Origin: Neobacillus sp. WH10
GTDB taxonomy: Bacteria; Bacillota; Bacilli; Bacillales; Cytobacillaceae
Direction of reading: 5' to 3'
Assembly (NCBI RefSeq): GCF_030123405.1
Contig: NZ_CP126110.1
Coordinates: 3,100,001 to 3,164,000, forward strand
Length of the DNA: 64,000 nt
Shown here: positions 53,100-61,800 of the stretch, one piece after another
How the letters are laid out: every line of letters starts with the position of its first letter
Numbering within the stretch: position 1 is the first letter of the stretch
The notes under the pieces: model-generated
Database searches by the model: none
What the model was told of the DNA's origin: nothing
Seen by the model: only the letters and a program-made list of their open reading frames with translations
Made by a program: the position numbers and the translations under genes

Positions 53100-54242
53100 A
53101 TGATAAAGTTGAAAAGCAAATTAGGGCTGATCCTTGCTATTTGTGGAACCATAACCGTTTCTACTGCTTTTGCAGCAACAGATGTAAAAACTACAGAAGA
53201 AACGAATCCGAATCCTATAATAGCCCCTATCAAAACGGATGAACCAACCTCTTATCGACTCAAACAACTAGAAGAAATTGCGATGTATTATTATTGGCAT
53301 GGAGGGGACCTCAAAAAGGCGGAAGAAGAGATTTTCAAAGGAATAACACTTAAAGGCAAATATGACGTAGTCGAAGCTGCTTATAATGAAGCAACCATTC
53401 TCGATCCACATAATCTGGACCTTAAATTCTCGCTTGCATCGACGCAAATTATCCAGAAAAAAATCCCTGAAGCACTAAAGACATATAGGCAGATATTGAA
53501 TCTGGATCCCCTAAATTTCAATGCAAATCTTCTAAACGGAGTTTATTCAAAAATTAACGGGGATGAGGATACATATAAAAAATCAATCTCCACTCTAAAG
53601 CAAATTGACGCTCATAAAACGAAAGAATATCTTCAAAAATTCGAAAGAACAGACGCAACCATAAAAGAAAAATTAAACACATCCGTTCCAGGAAATTTAC
53701 CACAGAAAAATCATGCAATCGTGATACTTGGATATGCTCTTGCTGATGATGGAACGATGAGAGAGCCATTAATTGAACGATTAAAGGCAGGTCTTTCAGT
53801 CGCAAACAAATACCCAAATTCAAAAATCATTGTTACTGGCGGAGTTCCAAAACAAAGTAATACAGAGGCAAAACTAATGAAGGAATGGCTCATTTCCAAC
53901 GGAATTGATGAGAAGCGGATAATACCTGAGGATAAATCAACAGACACAGTGGAAAATGCTCTCTTTACAACTGCAATCCTGGAAAAAGAAGGTTTGAAAG
54001 ATATCACACTTGTAACAAGTGCTAGCCACATGAGAAGAGCCCTCACAATTTTTAAAGAGGCCAGCAGCTTTTACGATAAAATGAATGCGGGTAATAGTAA
54101 GAGAGCCTTTACAAATGTTGTTTATTTAGATTATCCATCTTTAGAAGAAGCCAACAAAGTAACAAAAGATGAGATTCTGGTTATTTATCGGGATCTTCTA
54201 AGAGCTTCAGGTATCTGGCAATATCCAGGAATGCAACGATAG
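53100..54242 (+). CDS. Exported TPR plus YdcF/ElyC (DUF218) domain protein
   Basis: The 380-residue protein has a Sec signal (residues 1-25, ending AFAA). Residues 50-190 are helical TPR-like repeats (YNEATILDPHNLDLKFSLAS; EALKTYRQILNLDPLNFNANLL, quoted in part). The C-terminal DUF218 domain has HAIVILGYALADDGTMREPLIERL, IIVTGGVP, DKSTDTVENA and LVTSASHMRRALTIF. In E. coli ElyC and SanA this domain is tied to envelope integrity and undecaprenyl-phosphate use. AGGGAG lies 7 bases before the ATG. It is a single gene with its own terminator. Confidence 0.88.
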   Translation: MIKLKSKLGLILAICGTITVSTAFAATDVKTTEETNPNPIIAPIKTDEPTSYRLKQLEEIAMYYYWHGGDLKKAEEEIFKGITLKGKYDVVEAAYNEATILDPHNLDLKFSLASTQIIQKKIPEALKTYRQILNLDPLNFNANLLNGVYSKINGDEDTYKKSISTLKQIDAHKTKEYLQKFERTDATIKEKLNTSVPGNLPQKNHAIVILGYALADDGTMREPLIERLKAGLSVANKYPNSKIIVTGGVPKQSNTEAKLMKEWLISNGIDEKRIIPEDKSTDTVENALFTTAILEKEGLKDITLVTSASHMRRALTIFKEASSFYDKMNAGNSKRAFTNVVYLDYPSLEEANKVTKDEILVIYRDLLRASGIWQYPGMQR

Positions 54243-54255
54243 ACATTCAATTGTC

Positions 54256-54295
54256 AAAGGCTAAACCAAAAAGTTTACATTTTGGTTTAGCCTTT
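54256..54295 (+). terminator. Terminator of the YdcF-like gene
   Basis: AAAGGCTAAACCAAAA and TTTTGGTTTAGCCTTT pair and are followed by TTT. In 54296-54732 nothing else is supported; a short minus frame near 54350-54400 (GKYGLKEQAVEFFSVAWN) lacks a start. Confidence 0.92.
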
Positions 54296-54732
54296 TTTAT
54301 GTATAAAATAACAAAGGCTTTTTTTAAAAAATAAAATTCCAGGCTACCGAGAAAAACTCGACTGCCTGTTCCTTCAAACCATATTTACCAATTTCATCCC
54401 TCTTCTCAAATAGATCATTAGTCTATAGAATAAACTAACGTGGTTTTTTTGTCCCATTTTCTTCAAAGCAATTAACGAGGATTATTCCAAAACTGGCTTG
54501 TTCGATTTTTTAAATATATGATTTATTTATAATCCACTCGTCTCTACTCCTAACGGCATGACAAGAGTATTTTTGTATCTTAGCAATTGAATAGATAGCT
54601 TTACTACTTTCCATTTTTCTACTATTATAATATGCTAAAAAGATACCTGTTCATCTCTATTGTGTTTCACATTTCATGAAGTGAACAGATTAAATAATTG
54701 AAAGTTAGAAAAGGTTAAAAGGAGTTAATCAC

Positions 54733-55185
54733 ATGATCAAGGTTTTATTTGTTTGCCTTGGAAACATTTGTCGTTCACCGATGGCTGAAGCAATGTTTCG
54801 CGACTTACTGAAAAAAGAAAATTTGACCAACAAAATTACTGTCGATTCCGCTGCTACTAGTTCATGGCATATTGGATCTCCTCCGCATAAAGGAACTCTT
54901 GCTATTTTAAACAAATACAACATCTCATCAGGTGGCCTTGTTGGACGCCAATTAACAAAGGAAGATTTCGAAAAGTTCGATTACATCATCGGTATGGACG
55001 AAAGCAATATAAAAAACATATCCGCGATAACCGGCTACCCAAATCATCCAAAAATCATTCGTTTACTCGACTTAACTGACCATAATAAAGATGTTCCTGA
55101 TCCTTATTACACTGGTGATTTTCAGGAAACCTATGATCTTGTATTAGAAGGATGTCAGGCATTTTCCCCAAACGGGACAGGCTGA
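54733..55185 (+). CDS. yfkJ: Low-molecular-weight protein tyrosine phosphatase (YfkJ-like), C-terminus altered
   Basis: The 150-residue protein begins with the P-loop VCLGNICRSPMAE (nucleophile Cys8, Arg14), has the dephosphorylation Asp in DVPDPYYTGDF and the family's VDSAATSSWHIG. It removes phosphate from protein tyrosine, or arginine in the related YwlE. The normal ending after EGCQA is replaced by FSPNGTG and a stop, about 8-10 residues short; a small deletion could have done this. The catalytic core is intact. AAAAGGAG lies 7 bases before the ATG. Confidence 0.9.
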   Translation: MIKVLFVCLGNICRSPMAEAMFRDLLKKENLTNKITVDSAATSSWHIGSPPHKGTLAILNKYNISSGGLVGRQLTKEDFEKFDYIIGMDESNIKNISAITGYPNHPKIIRLLDLTDHNKDVPDPYYTGDFQETYDLVLEGCQAFSPNGTG

Positions 55186-55193
55186 TAAGGGAA

Positions 55194-55235
55194 AATCCAC
55201 CTGAGTCGTCAACTCAAAGGTGGATTATTTTTTTG
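55194..55235 (+). terminator. Terminator of the phosphatase gene
   Basis: AATCCACCT and AGGTGGATT pair, with inner GAGT/ACTC, followed by ATTTTTTTG, 9 bases after the stop. Confidence 0.88.
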
Positions 55236-55305
55236 CGTTAAATGATTGTATAGCTTCGATTAAACTAGCAAACGTAGTAGTAATTGTATATTTCAAAAAC
55301 GTCAT
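55225..55305 (-). CDS. Possible 26-aa peptide
   Basis: An ATG at 55305 preceded by AGGGAGTGAAGC opens MTFLKYTITTTFASLIEAIQ and six more residues, ending at 55225 inside the converging terminator. It would be a short amphipathic helix with a basic end, like small membrane peptides or type I toxins. The strong ribosome site is the only real support. 55306-55456 shows nothing else. Confidence 0.3.
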   Translation of the reverse strand: MTFLKYTITTTFASLIEAIQSFNAKK

Positions 55306-55456
55306 TCAGCTTCACTCCCTTTCAGTTTGGGAGCGTACCGACCATCATATTCAATTACTCTTTGTTTACCATGTTAAAAAATTTATAAGAACATACGTTT
55401 TTTGATTTGATGACATATACTAAAAATTGGTCTTGGGCTCTTCGTAATATTAGAAC

Positions 55457-56407
55457 TTATTCAAATAATGGACTTACAGCTTTCTCATTATGAATACGAT
55501 CAATTGCCTCTACAAGCAATGGGGCAACAGATATCGGTTTTATTTTTTTGATTTTTTTCTCTTCTGGTAACTCAATTGTATTTGTCACAACTAATTCACT
55601 AATCGGTGACATTTCAATTCTTTCAATCGCCTTACCAGTTAATACAGGATGAGTACAGCCCGCAAAGATCGATGTTGCCCCATTTTCCGCTAACGCCTTT
55701 GCTGCTAATGTAATTGTTTCGGCTGTATCAATTAAATCATCAATAATAATGGCATTTTTACCTTCAACATTACCAATGACATTGAGGATTTCTTCATCAC
55801 TTTCCTTAATTTTCCTTTTATCAATTAAAGCAAGTGGTGCATGTAATAGCTTTGCCATTTTTCTTGCTCTACCGATGCTGCCATTATGCGGCGCGACAAC
55901 GACAATATTTTCTAACCCTTTGTTTTCAAAATACTGTGTAAGGATAGGAACGCCAAAAAGATGTTCCACTGGAATATCAAAAAAACCTTGAAGCTGAGTA
56001 GTATGGAGGTCCATTGTTAGAACTCTAGTTGCTCCAGCAGCTTCTAGAAGATTAGCCACTAGTTTCGCTGTAATCGGTTCCCGAGAACGAGCTTTTCGAT
56101 CTTGGCGCCCATACCCATAGTAAGGTATGACAACATTAATATTACTAGCAGAAGCCCTTTTCAAGGAATCAATCATGATAAGAAGCTCCATAATATTTTC
56201 ATTGACAGGGTAAGAAGTGGATTGAACAATAAATACCTCACTGCCTCGAACACTTTCTTCAATATGAATTTGAATTTCACCATCACTAAATTTAGATACA
56301 GAGCACTTACCCAACTCACAGCCTAAAAGCTCGGCCATCTCGGCTGCAAGTTTTTGATTAGAATTCAATGTAAACATTTTAAATCTATTATTTAGTTGAT
56401 ACGTCAC
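55457..56407 (-). CDS. prs: Divergent ribose-phosphate pyrophosphokinase paralogue
   Basis: The 316-residue protein aligns end to end with PRPP synthetase: SDGEIQIHIEESVRGSEVFIVQS, PYYGYGRQDRKARSREPITAK and TMDLHTTQLQGFFDIPVEHL are close to the enzyme, and IIIDDLIDTAETI is the PRPP loop. Several active-site points differ from B. subtilis Prs as I remember it: P-D-H-G-G becomes P-H-N-G-S, IDKRRPRPN becomes IDKRKIKES, and DDIIDTAGT has Glu for Gly. It is not in the gcaD-prs-ctc cluster, so it is probably a second copy with changed regulation or activity. Confidence 0.88.
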   Translation of the reverse strand: MTYQLNNRFKMFTLNSNQKLAAEMAELLGCELGKCSVSKFSDGEIQIHIEESVRGSEVFIVQSTSYPVNENIMELLIMIDSLKRASASNINVVIPYYGYGRQDRKARSREPITAKLVANLLEAAGATRVLTMDLHTTQLQGFFDIPVEHLFGVPILTQYFENKGLENIVVVAPHNGSIGRARKMAKLLHAPLALIDKRKIKESDEEILNVIGNVEGKNAIIIDDLIDTAETITLAAKALAENGATSIFAGCTHPVLTGKAIERIEMSPISELVVTNTIELPEEKKIKKIKPISVAPLLVEAIDRIHNEKAVSPLFE

Positions 56408-56551
56408 CTTATATCCTCCACACTATGTAGATTTCTAATTGCCTTTGCTTTCATACTTCATCTTATTTTACTATATAAGACAATATAGTGGTAGGAGATA
56501 CACCATTAAAAACAACTATTTCCGTTCTTGAGGATTTTGTTTGTTAATTTA

Positions 56552-56689
56552 TTATTGTGTTCGCAATTTTATACGGCGGATATTTCCTGAAACTGTTTCA
56601 GGTAGTGCCTCTTTGGTTAATCTCTGTTCTTGGTAGTATTGAAAATAGCTATCATGCACAAAATGTAGCAAAGGAATTGATTGAATCAT
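56552..56689 (-). pseudogene. Short frame ending like an acyl-CoA synthetase (AMP-binding) C-terminus
   Basis: ATG 56689 with GAGGAA upstream opens 45 codons that end TKEALPETVSGNIRRIKLRTQ (quoted in part). LPxTVSGKIRRxxLR is the classic tail of AMP-forming acyl-CoA synthetases, carrying the catalytic Lys, here Asn. It is probably a leftover of such a gene rather than a working one. The remaining part of 56408-56698 shows nothing. Confidence 0.45.
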
Positions 56690-56698
56690 CCATGTTCC

Positions 56699-57046
56699 TC
56701 ACTTTTGTAATAATTGACTGAGGTTCTTTAATGTATATAATCTAGCCGTAATGATGAATAAGTCATTGTAGTTATTGGTAACGTATTCATCGATTATGTT
56801 GATTCCTTTTCGAAATTGGTCCACTAAATAATAAGTGTACTTTTCATCCCAGGAAAACTGATTTATTCTAAGTAGTTCATCGGCTATTATTTGAAACTTA
56901 AAATCCTCCATCCAGAGTTTAATTTGATATATTTTATCTTTGTCTGTATGAAGACTGTTTTTAGTTTTATAACTTTTTTGGATATATTGAATAAAACCAT
57001 TTATTTGTTCAGCCAGCATATTCGCTTTTTGCATCTCGAAGTTCAT
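56699..57046 (-). CDS. Hypothetical helical protein (115 aa)
   Basis: An AAGGAGAGGGAG site precedes the ATG at 57046. The product is nearly all helical with charged and aromatic residues (WMEDFKFQIIADELLRINQFSWDEKYTYYLV, quoted in part) and no signal or membrane segment. It could be a small cytoplasmic partner protein. No family is recognised. It stands between the structured element at 57.3 kb and the acyl-CoA synthetase relic. Confidence 0.7.
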   Translation of the reverse strand: MNFEMQKANMLAEQINGFIQYIQKSYKTKNSLHTDKDKIYQIKLWMEDFKFQIIADELLRINQFSWDEKYTYYLVDQFRKGINIIDEYVTNNYNDLFIITARLYTLKNLSQLLQK

Positions 57047-57312
57047 TGCTCCCTCTCCTTAATGTCTAAAAATGAATACGGTATTTAGAAAAGTGTATGT
57101 TTTGGGACAGTTTAATAACACCAACTTTTTGCTGGTATTACTCTCACTAATATTTCAAAAAATTTTCGATTACCATCAATTTCCCCCTTCCCGTTTCTTT
57201 AATATGGTTCTTTTTCTATTATTCTTTTGAATTACCAATTTAATTAATTTTTATTTCAAGACAAGTTCATCAATGCAGCTTATTGTTTGTAAGACAGAAC
57301 ACTGTAAATACC

Positions 57313-57435
57313 GGGTGGCCAAACACAAAAAACCGAACATGCAACAACATGTCCGGTCAGCCAATAGCATGCTCTCTCAAGATGTTGGCTACTTTAGTAT
57401 CATTATTCATTCGAGGCCGGTTACCTTGGCCAGCC
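57313..57435 (-). ncRNA. Candidate structured RNA or 3' element: nested hairpins
   Basis: An outer stem GGGTGGCCAA/TTGGCCAGCC (one mismatch) encloses ACCGAACATG/CATGTCCGGT (57332-57357) and AGCCAA/TTGGCT (57359-57390). It lies 24 bases past the pyruvate oxidase stop. The first inner hairpin resembles that at 21323-21349. It could be a 3' UTR element, a repeat or a small RNA. Confidence 0.45.
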
Positions 57436-57458
57436 TTTTATCATTACATTTTTTCACA

Positions 57459-59183
57459 TTAACGAAACAAGTTTGTTTTCGCCACTTCAATTATTTCATT
57501 TCCGTGGCCATTTAATACGGCTTTAAGCATCCAAAGGGAAAATCCCTGTGCTTGATCATAAGTAATTTTAGGTGGTAAGGATAATTCTTGTCGGTTTACT
57601 GCAACATCAATAATTGCTGGACCGTCATGTTTAAACGCTTGTTGCACTGCACCTTCAAGATCTGCAGGGTCTTCAACGCGAATACCTTCCAATCCCATTG
57701 CTTGAGCAATGGCTGCAAAGTCAGTACTTACTAGTTCAGTACCTGTTTCAAGATATCCTGCTGCTTTCATTTCCAATTCAACGAAGCTTAGGGAATTATT
57801 ATTGAATACAACGACTTTTACTGGTAATTTGTGTTGACGAAGAGTAAGTAAATCACCCATTAACATCGAAAGCCCGCCATCTCCGCAAAGGGCTACAACT
57901 TGCCGGCCAGGTTGGGCAATCGCTGCGCCAATAGCTTGTGGGAGAGCATTTGCCATCGTTCCATGATTAAATGAACCAAGCAGGCGGCGTTTTCCATTCA
58001 TTTTTAAATAACGAGCGGACCAAAGTGTCGGAGTACCAACGTCACATGTGAAAACAGTATTTTCATCTGCCAAATCACTGACGACTTTTGTTAAATATTG
58101 TGGGTGAATGGGTTTGCGACCTGGTTTACCAACTGCAAGCTCATCAAGTCCTTCTCTAACTTTTTTATAGGCATTCACATGTTTTTCTAAATATTGATCG
58201 TTATCTTTTTCGTCAAGAAGTGGTAACAATGCTTCAATTGTATCTTTCACCTTTCCAACCACTCCATGCGCTAGCGGAGTACGACGTCCAAGATGTGCTG
58301 ATCGTATATCCACTTGAAGAACGGTTACATTTTTAGGATAGAATTGTCTGTATGGGAAGTCAGTTCCTAACATCAAGAGTACATCGCAATCCATCATCGC
58401 ATGATAACCTGAAGAATAACCGATCAATCCAGTCAAACCTACATAATATGGATTATCATATTCAAGAAATTCTTTCCCTCTAAGTGCTACGACCATTGGG
58501 GATTTTAATTTATGACAAAGATTCATTAACTCATCATGTGCTCCAGCACAGCCTCCGCCACAAAGCAGTGTCACTTTCTGGCCGTTATTTAGATATTCAG
58601 CTAGTTTCTTTAAATCATTATTGGACGGACGAATCACAGGTTCTGCTGTATGGACTGGAACGTGGGTAACTTCCACATTATCGTCTAATGCTGCAACATC
58701 ACCGGGAATAACGAGAACGGAAACGCCACGATTTGCGATGGCCGTCTGCAATGCCAAATTTACCATTGAAGGCATTTGTTCTGCTCTTTGTACTGTCTCT
58801 ATTGAGTGAGCGCAGTCTTTGAAAATAAGTTCCGGACGTGTTTGTTGGAAATATTCACTGCCAATTTCACTGCTTTGAATATGAGCAGCAATGGCAAGTA
58901 CAGGAATACGAGAATGATTGCAGTCATAAAGACCATTGATTAGATGCAGGTTTCCAGGACCGCTGCTACCCGCACAAACGGCAATATGATCATTTAAAAA
59001 TGCTTCAGCACCTGCTGCAAAAGCAGCTACTTCTTCATGGCGAACTCCAACCCATTCAATTTTTTCCGAACGTCTTATTGAATCCAAAATAGCATTCAAT
59101 GAGTCGCCAACAATACCATAAATTCTCTTCACCCCAGCATTTACCAAGGTTTCAATTAAAACATCAGCTATTGTTTTTGCCAT
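57459..59183 (-). CDS. ydaP: Thiamine-dependent pyruvate oxidase (YdaP/PoxB-like)
   Basis: The 574-residue protein converts pyruvate to acetate (or acetyl phosphate) with TPP and FAD. The N-terminal TPP domain has IYGIVGDSLNAILD and the catalytic Glu in GVRHEEVAAFAAGAEA. The central FAD/NAD-like domain follows, and the C-terminal TPP-binding loop is LCGDGGLSMLMGDLLTLRQHKLPVKVVVFNNN (quoted in part). Length equals B. subtilis YdaP, a sigma-B stress gene. ATG 59183 follows AAGGAGAAG. It is a single gene. Acetate as product is inferred from PoxB. Confidence 0.92.
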   Translation of the reverse strand: MAKTIADVLIETLVNAGVKRIYGIVGDSLNAILDSIRRSEKIEWVGVRHEEVAAFAAGAEAFLNDHIAVCAGSSGPGNLHLINGLYDCNHSRIPVLAIAAHIQSSEIGSEYFQQTRPELIFKDCAHSIETVQRAEQMPSMVNLALQTAIANRGVSVLVIPGDVAALDDNVEVTHVPVHTAEPVIRPSNNDLKKLAEYLNNGQKVTLLCGGGCAGAHDELMNLCHKLKSPMVVALRGKEFLEYDNPYYVGLTGLIGYSSGYHAMMDCDVLLMLGTDFPYRQFYPKNVTVLQVDIRSAHLGRRTPLAHGVVGKVKDTIEALLPLLDEKDNDQYLEKHVNAYKKVREGLDELAVGKPGRKPIHPQYLTKVVSDLADENTVFTCDVGTPTLWSARYLKMNGKRRLLGSFNHGTMANALPQAIGAAIAQPGRQVVALCGDGGLSMLMGDLLTLRQHKLPVKVVVFNNNSLSFVELEMKAAGYLETGTELVSTDFAAIAQAMGLEGIRVEDPADLEGAVQQAFKHDGPAIIDVAVNRQELSLPPKITYDQAQGFSLWMLKAVLNGHGNEIIEVAKTNLFR

Positions 59184-59618
59184 TTTCTTCTCCTTTTTTA
59201 TGGTTATTTGAAAAATTGATCTCAAATCACCACTTTAACAATTTCCTGGAATAATTTTTAAATTTTACTTGTAGCATTTCTACTTTCACTTTCCTTTATG
59301 CACTCTAAAATGATAGTCAGGAAATGAATCGGCAAATCTGGCTTTTTTACATGATGTTAAAATAGAAACATGGAGTCCTCTTTTTTGGAACAAGTCCGGT
59401 ACAACAATAGACGGTTATCCAAAGGGGTTTGTCTACTTTGGTAAAATAATTCCCCTGGAGCTGGTTGTCTCTAGGGTCGAATATTTATTTGCTAATCAGA
59501 TTTTATGCTCATAAAAAGTTATCATAAAAACCAATTAGAACATACGTTTCTTTTTAGAACTTGATTTTTGAACGTATAGGAAAATCTAAAAATGCACATC
59601 AATTGATGGACGTATGGA
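59184..59618. other. Intergenic, no gene supported
   Basis: AT-rich sequence between the sirtuin and pyruvate oxidase genes, both minus strand. It should hold the ydaP promoter. No terminator, repeat or conserved frame stands out. Confidence 0.5.
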
Positions 59619-60410
59619 TTAGCGTTCAAACACATCTACCGAGATACTCAATTTTCTGTCTATCTGGGTCAATGATTCTCCAATTGAATCATTAATAATA
59701 TATACTCCCTTTTCATGGTCGTAAGGTGTATCTCCTATATTTATTATTATCAGTGGTACACCCTGCCTTCTATATTGCGGGAAGGTAGAGAATGGAGTTA
59801 CCTTAAGGCTTGTGCCTAATACCAAAATACAATCAGCCTGATCAATCAGCTGAATGATTGTATTAAAACCCTCAAATGAAAACCACTCACCTGTATCACC
59901 GAACAGAACAACTTCCGGTTTAATATATCGATCCCTTTCCCTTTTGGTTTTACAATAGCTGCAGACATAAAAACCCTCCATTGTTGGAATACGAGATACC
60001 ATTTCCTCTGTTGGGTAGACTTTTCCGCAGTGTAAACAGGATGCGGTTTTCATTGTTCCATGAAACTCTATTACGTTTTTACTGCCACCTTTTTGATGAA
60101 GGCCATCTATGTTTTGTGTAATAATATGCTGAACTTTGCCTTGATCCTCCCATTTTGCCAGTATTTCATGTCCCTTATTCGGAATTGCATCAGGGTGATA
60201 AAGATGTTCCATGGCAAACTGATAAAACTTCGCCGGATTTCGATAAAAAAAATCAAGAGAGAGAATGTATTCAGGTGCTATTTGATATACGCCGGTCTTA
60301 GACCGAAAATCCTTGATTCCTGATTCTGTACTGATTCCAGCACCAGTCAGGACGACAATGTTCTTGGCTCTGCCAATGAGATTTGTACAAATTTCTAAGC
60401 TGCTGTCCAT
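59619..60410 (-). CDS. NAD-dependent protein deacylase (sirtuin)
   Basis: The 263-residue SIR2-family enzyme removes acyl groups from lysine using NAD. Motifs: LTGAGISTESGIKDFR for NAD, TQNIDGLHQKGG with the following catalytic His in EFHGT, a zinc ribbon CLHCG...CSYC, and LVLGTSLKVTPFS. B. subtilis has one such enzyme, SrtN, but this one looks like another bacterial subgroup. ATG 60410 follows AGGAG at 8 bases, preferred over a GTG three codons earlier. It is a single gene. Confidence 0.93.
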   Translation of the reverse strand: MDSSLEICTNLIGRAKNIVVLTGAGISTESGIKDFRSKTGVYQIAPEYILSLDFFYRNPAKFYQFAMEHLYHPDAIPNKGHEILAKWEDQGKVQHIITQNIDGLHQKGGSKNVIEFHGTMKTASCLHCGKVYPTEEMVSRIPTMEGFYVCSYCKTKRERDRYIKPEVVLFGDTGEWFSFEGFNTIIQLIDQADCILVLGTSLKVTPFSTFPQYRRQGVPLIIINIGDTPYDHEKGVYIINDSIGESLTQIDRKLSISVDVFER

Positions 60411-60639
60411 GTTAAACACTCCTAATTAAACGACAATCTAATTAACTTTGCTTGTTCTATTTGTTTTTCTATAAATCACAACGTTTGTCCAATATTTCAA
60501 TATCCTCGATACTCACTTCCCCAAAAATATTATTTGTAAGTTAGACAGCTCTTTCTAATGTTCGCTCGCCAAATTCCCAATACTCTAATCAATATATTAA
60601 TACAGTTTGGATTTGGCCCTTTAATGTTAATAATTATTC

Positions 60640-61038
60640 TTAATAATCATTGGTCAACTTCCAATATTTGTATTTTTCAAGGTCTCTAGAAATTTGTTTT
60701 ATGGTAAAACCAATAACTGCTGCATCATCAATTAATCCTAAACCAACAATGAAATCTGGAATAAAATCTATAGGGGAAACAAAATAAATGATAGTAGCTA
60801 TTATCATTATAATTGAACCTGTTGGTATCTCCTTGTATTCACCCTTTTTCCATGCATTAAATATTTCAAATAAAAGTTGTAACTTTTCCCATACTTCTCC
60901 AAGCTTCCTTTTTTTCTCATTAGCTTTTTTCTTTGCGCTATTAAGTAGATTCACAGCTTTTTCTTTATCGTCCATGTATTCTTTTGCTTTTGATTCATAT
61001 TTTTTATACCCTTTTTCATAATCCTTCGTATTTGGCAT
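60640..61038 (-). CDS. YkvA-family DUF1232 membrane protein
   Basis: The 132-residue protein has a long charged N-terminal helix (residues 1-50) and a C-terminal DUF1232 core: ATIIYFVSPIDFIPDFIVGLGLIDDAAVIGF. The SPIDFIPDF-x(4)-G-x-IDD pattern defines the family, found in many small bacterial membrane proteins of unknown role. AAGGAGGA precedes the ATG. It is a single gene. Confidence 0.9.
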   Translation of the reverse strand: MPNTKDYEKGYKKYESKAKEYMDDKEKAVNLLNSAKKKANEKKRKLGEVWEKLQLLFEIFNAWKKGEYKEIPTGSIIMIIATIIYFVSPIDFIPDFIVGLGLIDDAAVIGFTIKQISRDLEKYKYWKLTNDY

Positions 61039-61256
61039 TTTATTTTCCTCCTTGTATACTTTTGGAACTTTTATAAGAAAAGAGGATACAGCTCCAATCT
61101 TTATTTACAATGTCCTCTGTATTTGATATCAGTATCACTTATTAATTATTTTGTTCGATACGAAAATTATAATTCTATTTTTCTTAGGTGTATTTAACCT
61201 CATTACATAAGTTTGAAAACTAGATATTCTTATCATTTAATAAAGAAAAGAGAAAA

Positions 61257-61282
61257 AAGCGAAATCCTATGCGATTTCGCTT
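61257..61282 (-). terminator. Terminator of the 140-aa membrane protein gene
   Basis: AAGCGAAATC and GATTTCGCTT pair around CTATGC; on the minus strand a TTTTTTCTC run follows. Confidence 0.88.
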
Positions 61283-61306
61283 CTTTATTTTCTACATTCC
61301 CAGTAC

Positions 61307-61729
61307 TTAATTCTCCCTGCTGAAAAGATTATTTTCCTTAATAATCAAATAACCTAATAAAAAATAAATGATTCCAATGGCTAAAATTAAATATTCAAAC
61401 GAGTCGCCTAATGCTCCTAACGAAATGAAAAAAAACACGAGAACAAGAAACCCGAGTAAAAAACAAAAGCTAGCAAATGTTACTTTACCTGCGGTTTTTT
61501 TAAGGGTAAAGGGCCCTCTTGCTGTAATTAGCCCAATAATAACAGGGATAACTATAATCACGAGGTTAACGAAGATATTGTTATCTCTTGGTGCTTGATT
61601 AGTATCTGCAGCGAACGCTTGTTGTAAACCTGTTCCAATCAAAAACATTACACCATACCCTGCCGCTGCAATGATCAATAAAGTCCCTAAAACTAGTCCT
61701 AGGATCTTTGAGTATGCCAGTTTGCTCAT
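61307..61729 (-). CDS. Small membrane protein of unknown function (140 aa)
   Basis: ATG 61729 follows GGGAGGATACTGACA and is clearly better than the in-frame ATG at 61786, which lies in a hairpin. Four hydrophobic segments are evident (residues about 8-30, 52-70, 82-105, 110-130). The family is not recognised. It follows the beta-lactamase gene by 71 bases on the same strand and a strong hairpin fills the gap, so the two may share a transcript. Confidence 0.75.
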   Translation of the reverse strand: MSKLAYSKILGLVLGTLLIIAAAGYGVMFLIGTGLQQAFAADTNQAPRDNNIFVNLVIIVIPVIIGLITARGPFTLKKTAGKVTFASFCFLLGFLVLVFFFISLGALGDSFEYLILAIGIIYFLLGYLIIKENNLFSREN

Positions 61730-61746
61730 TGTCAGTATCCTCCCTT

Positions 61747-61792
61747 TGCATGAATGTATGCTCATCATTGAACAATGAGCATACATTCTGCA
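61747..61792 (-). promoter_or_regulatory. Long intercistronic hairpin between beta-lactamase and membrane gene
   Basis: TGCATGAATGTATGCTCAT and ATGAGCATACATTCTGCA pair over 18 bp with one bulge and a 9-base loop. There is no T-run; the stem ends just before the ribosome site of the downstream gene, suggesting mRNA stability or expression tuning rather than termination. Confidence 0.6.
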
Positions 61793-61800
61793 TCGTTTGC

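Noticed and set aside
54340..54420. Minus-strand frame GKYGLKEQAVEFFSVAWN ending near the YdcF terminator
   Set aside because: No start codon or ribosome site and only about 32 codons; could be chance.
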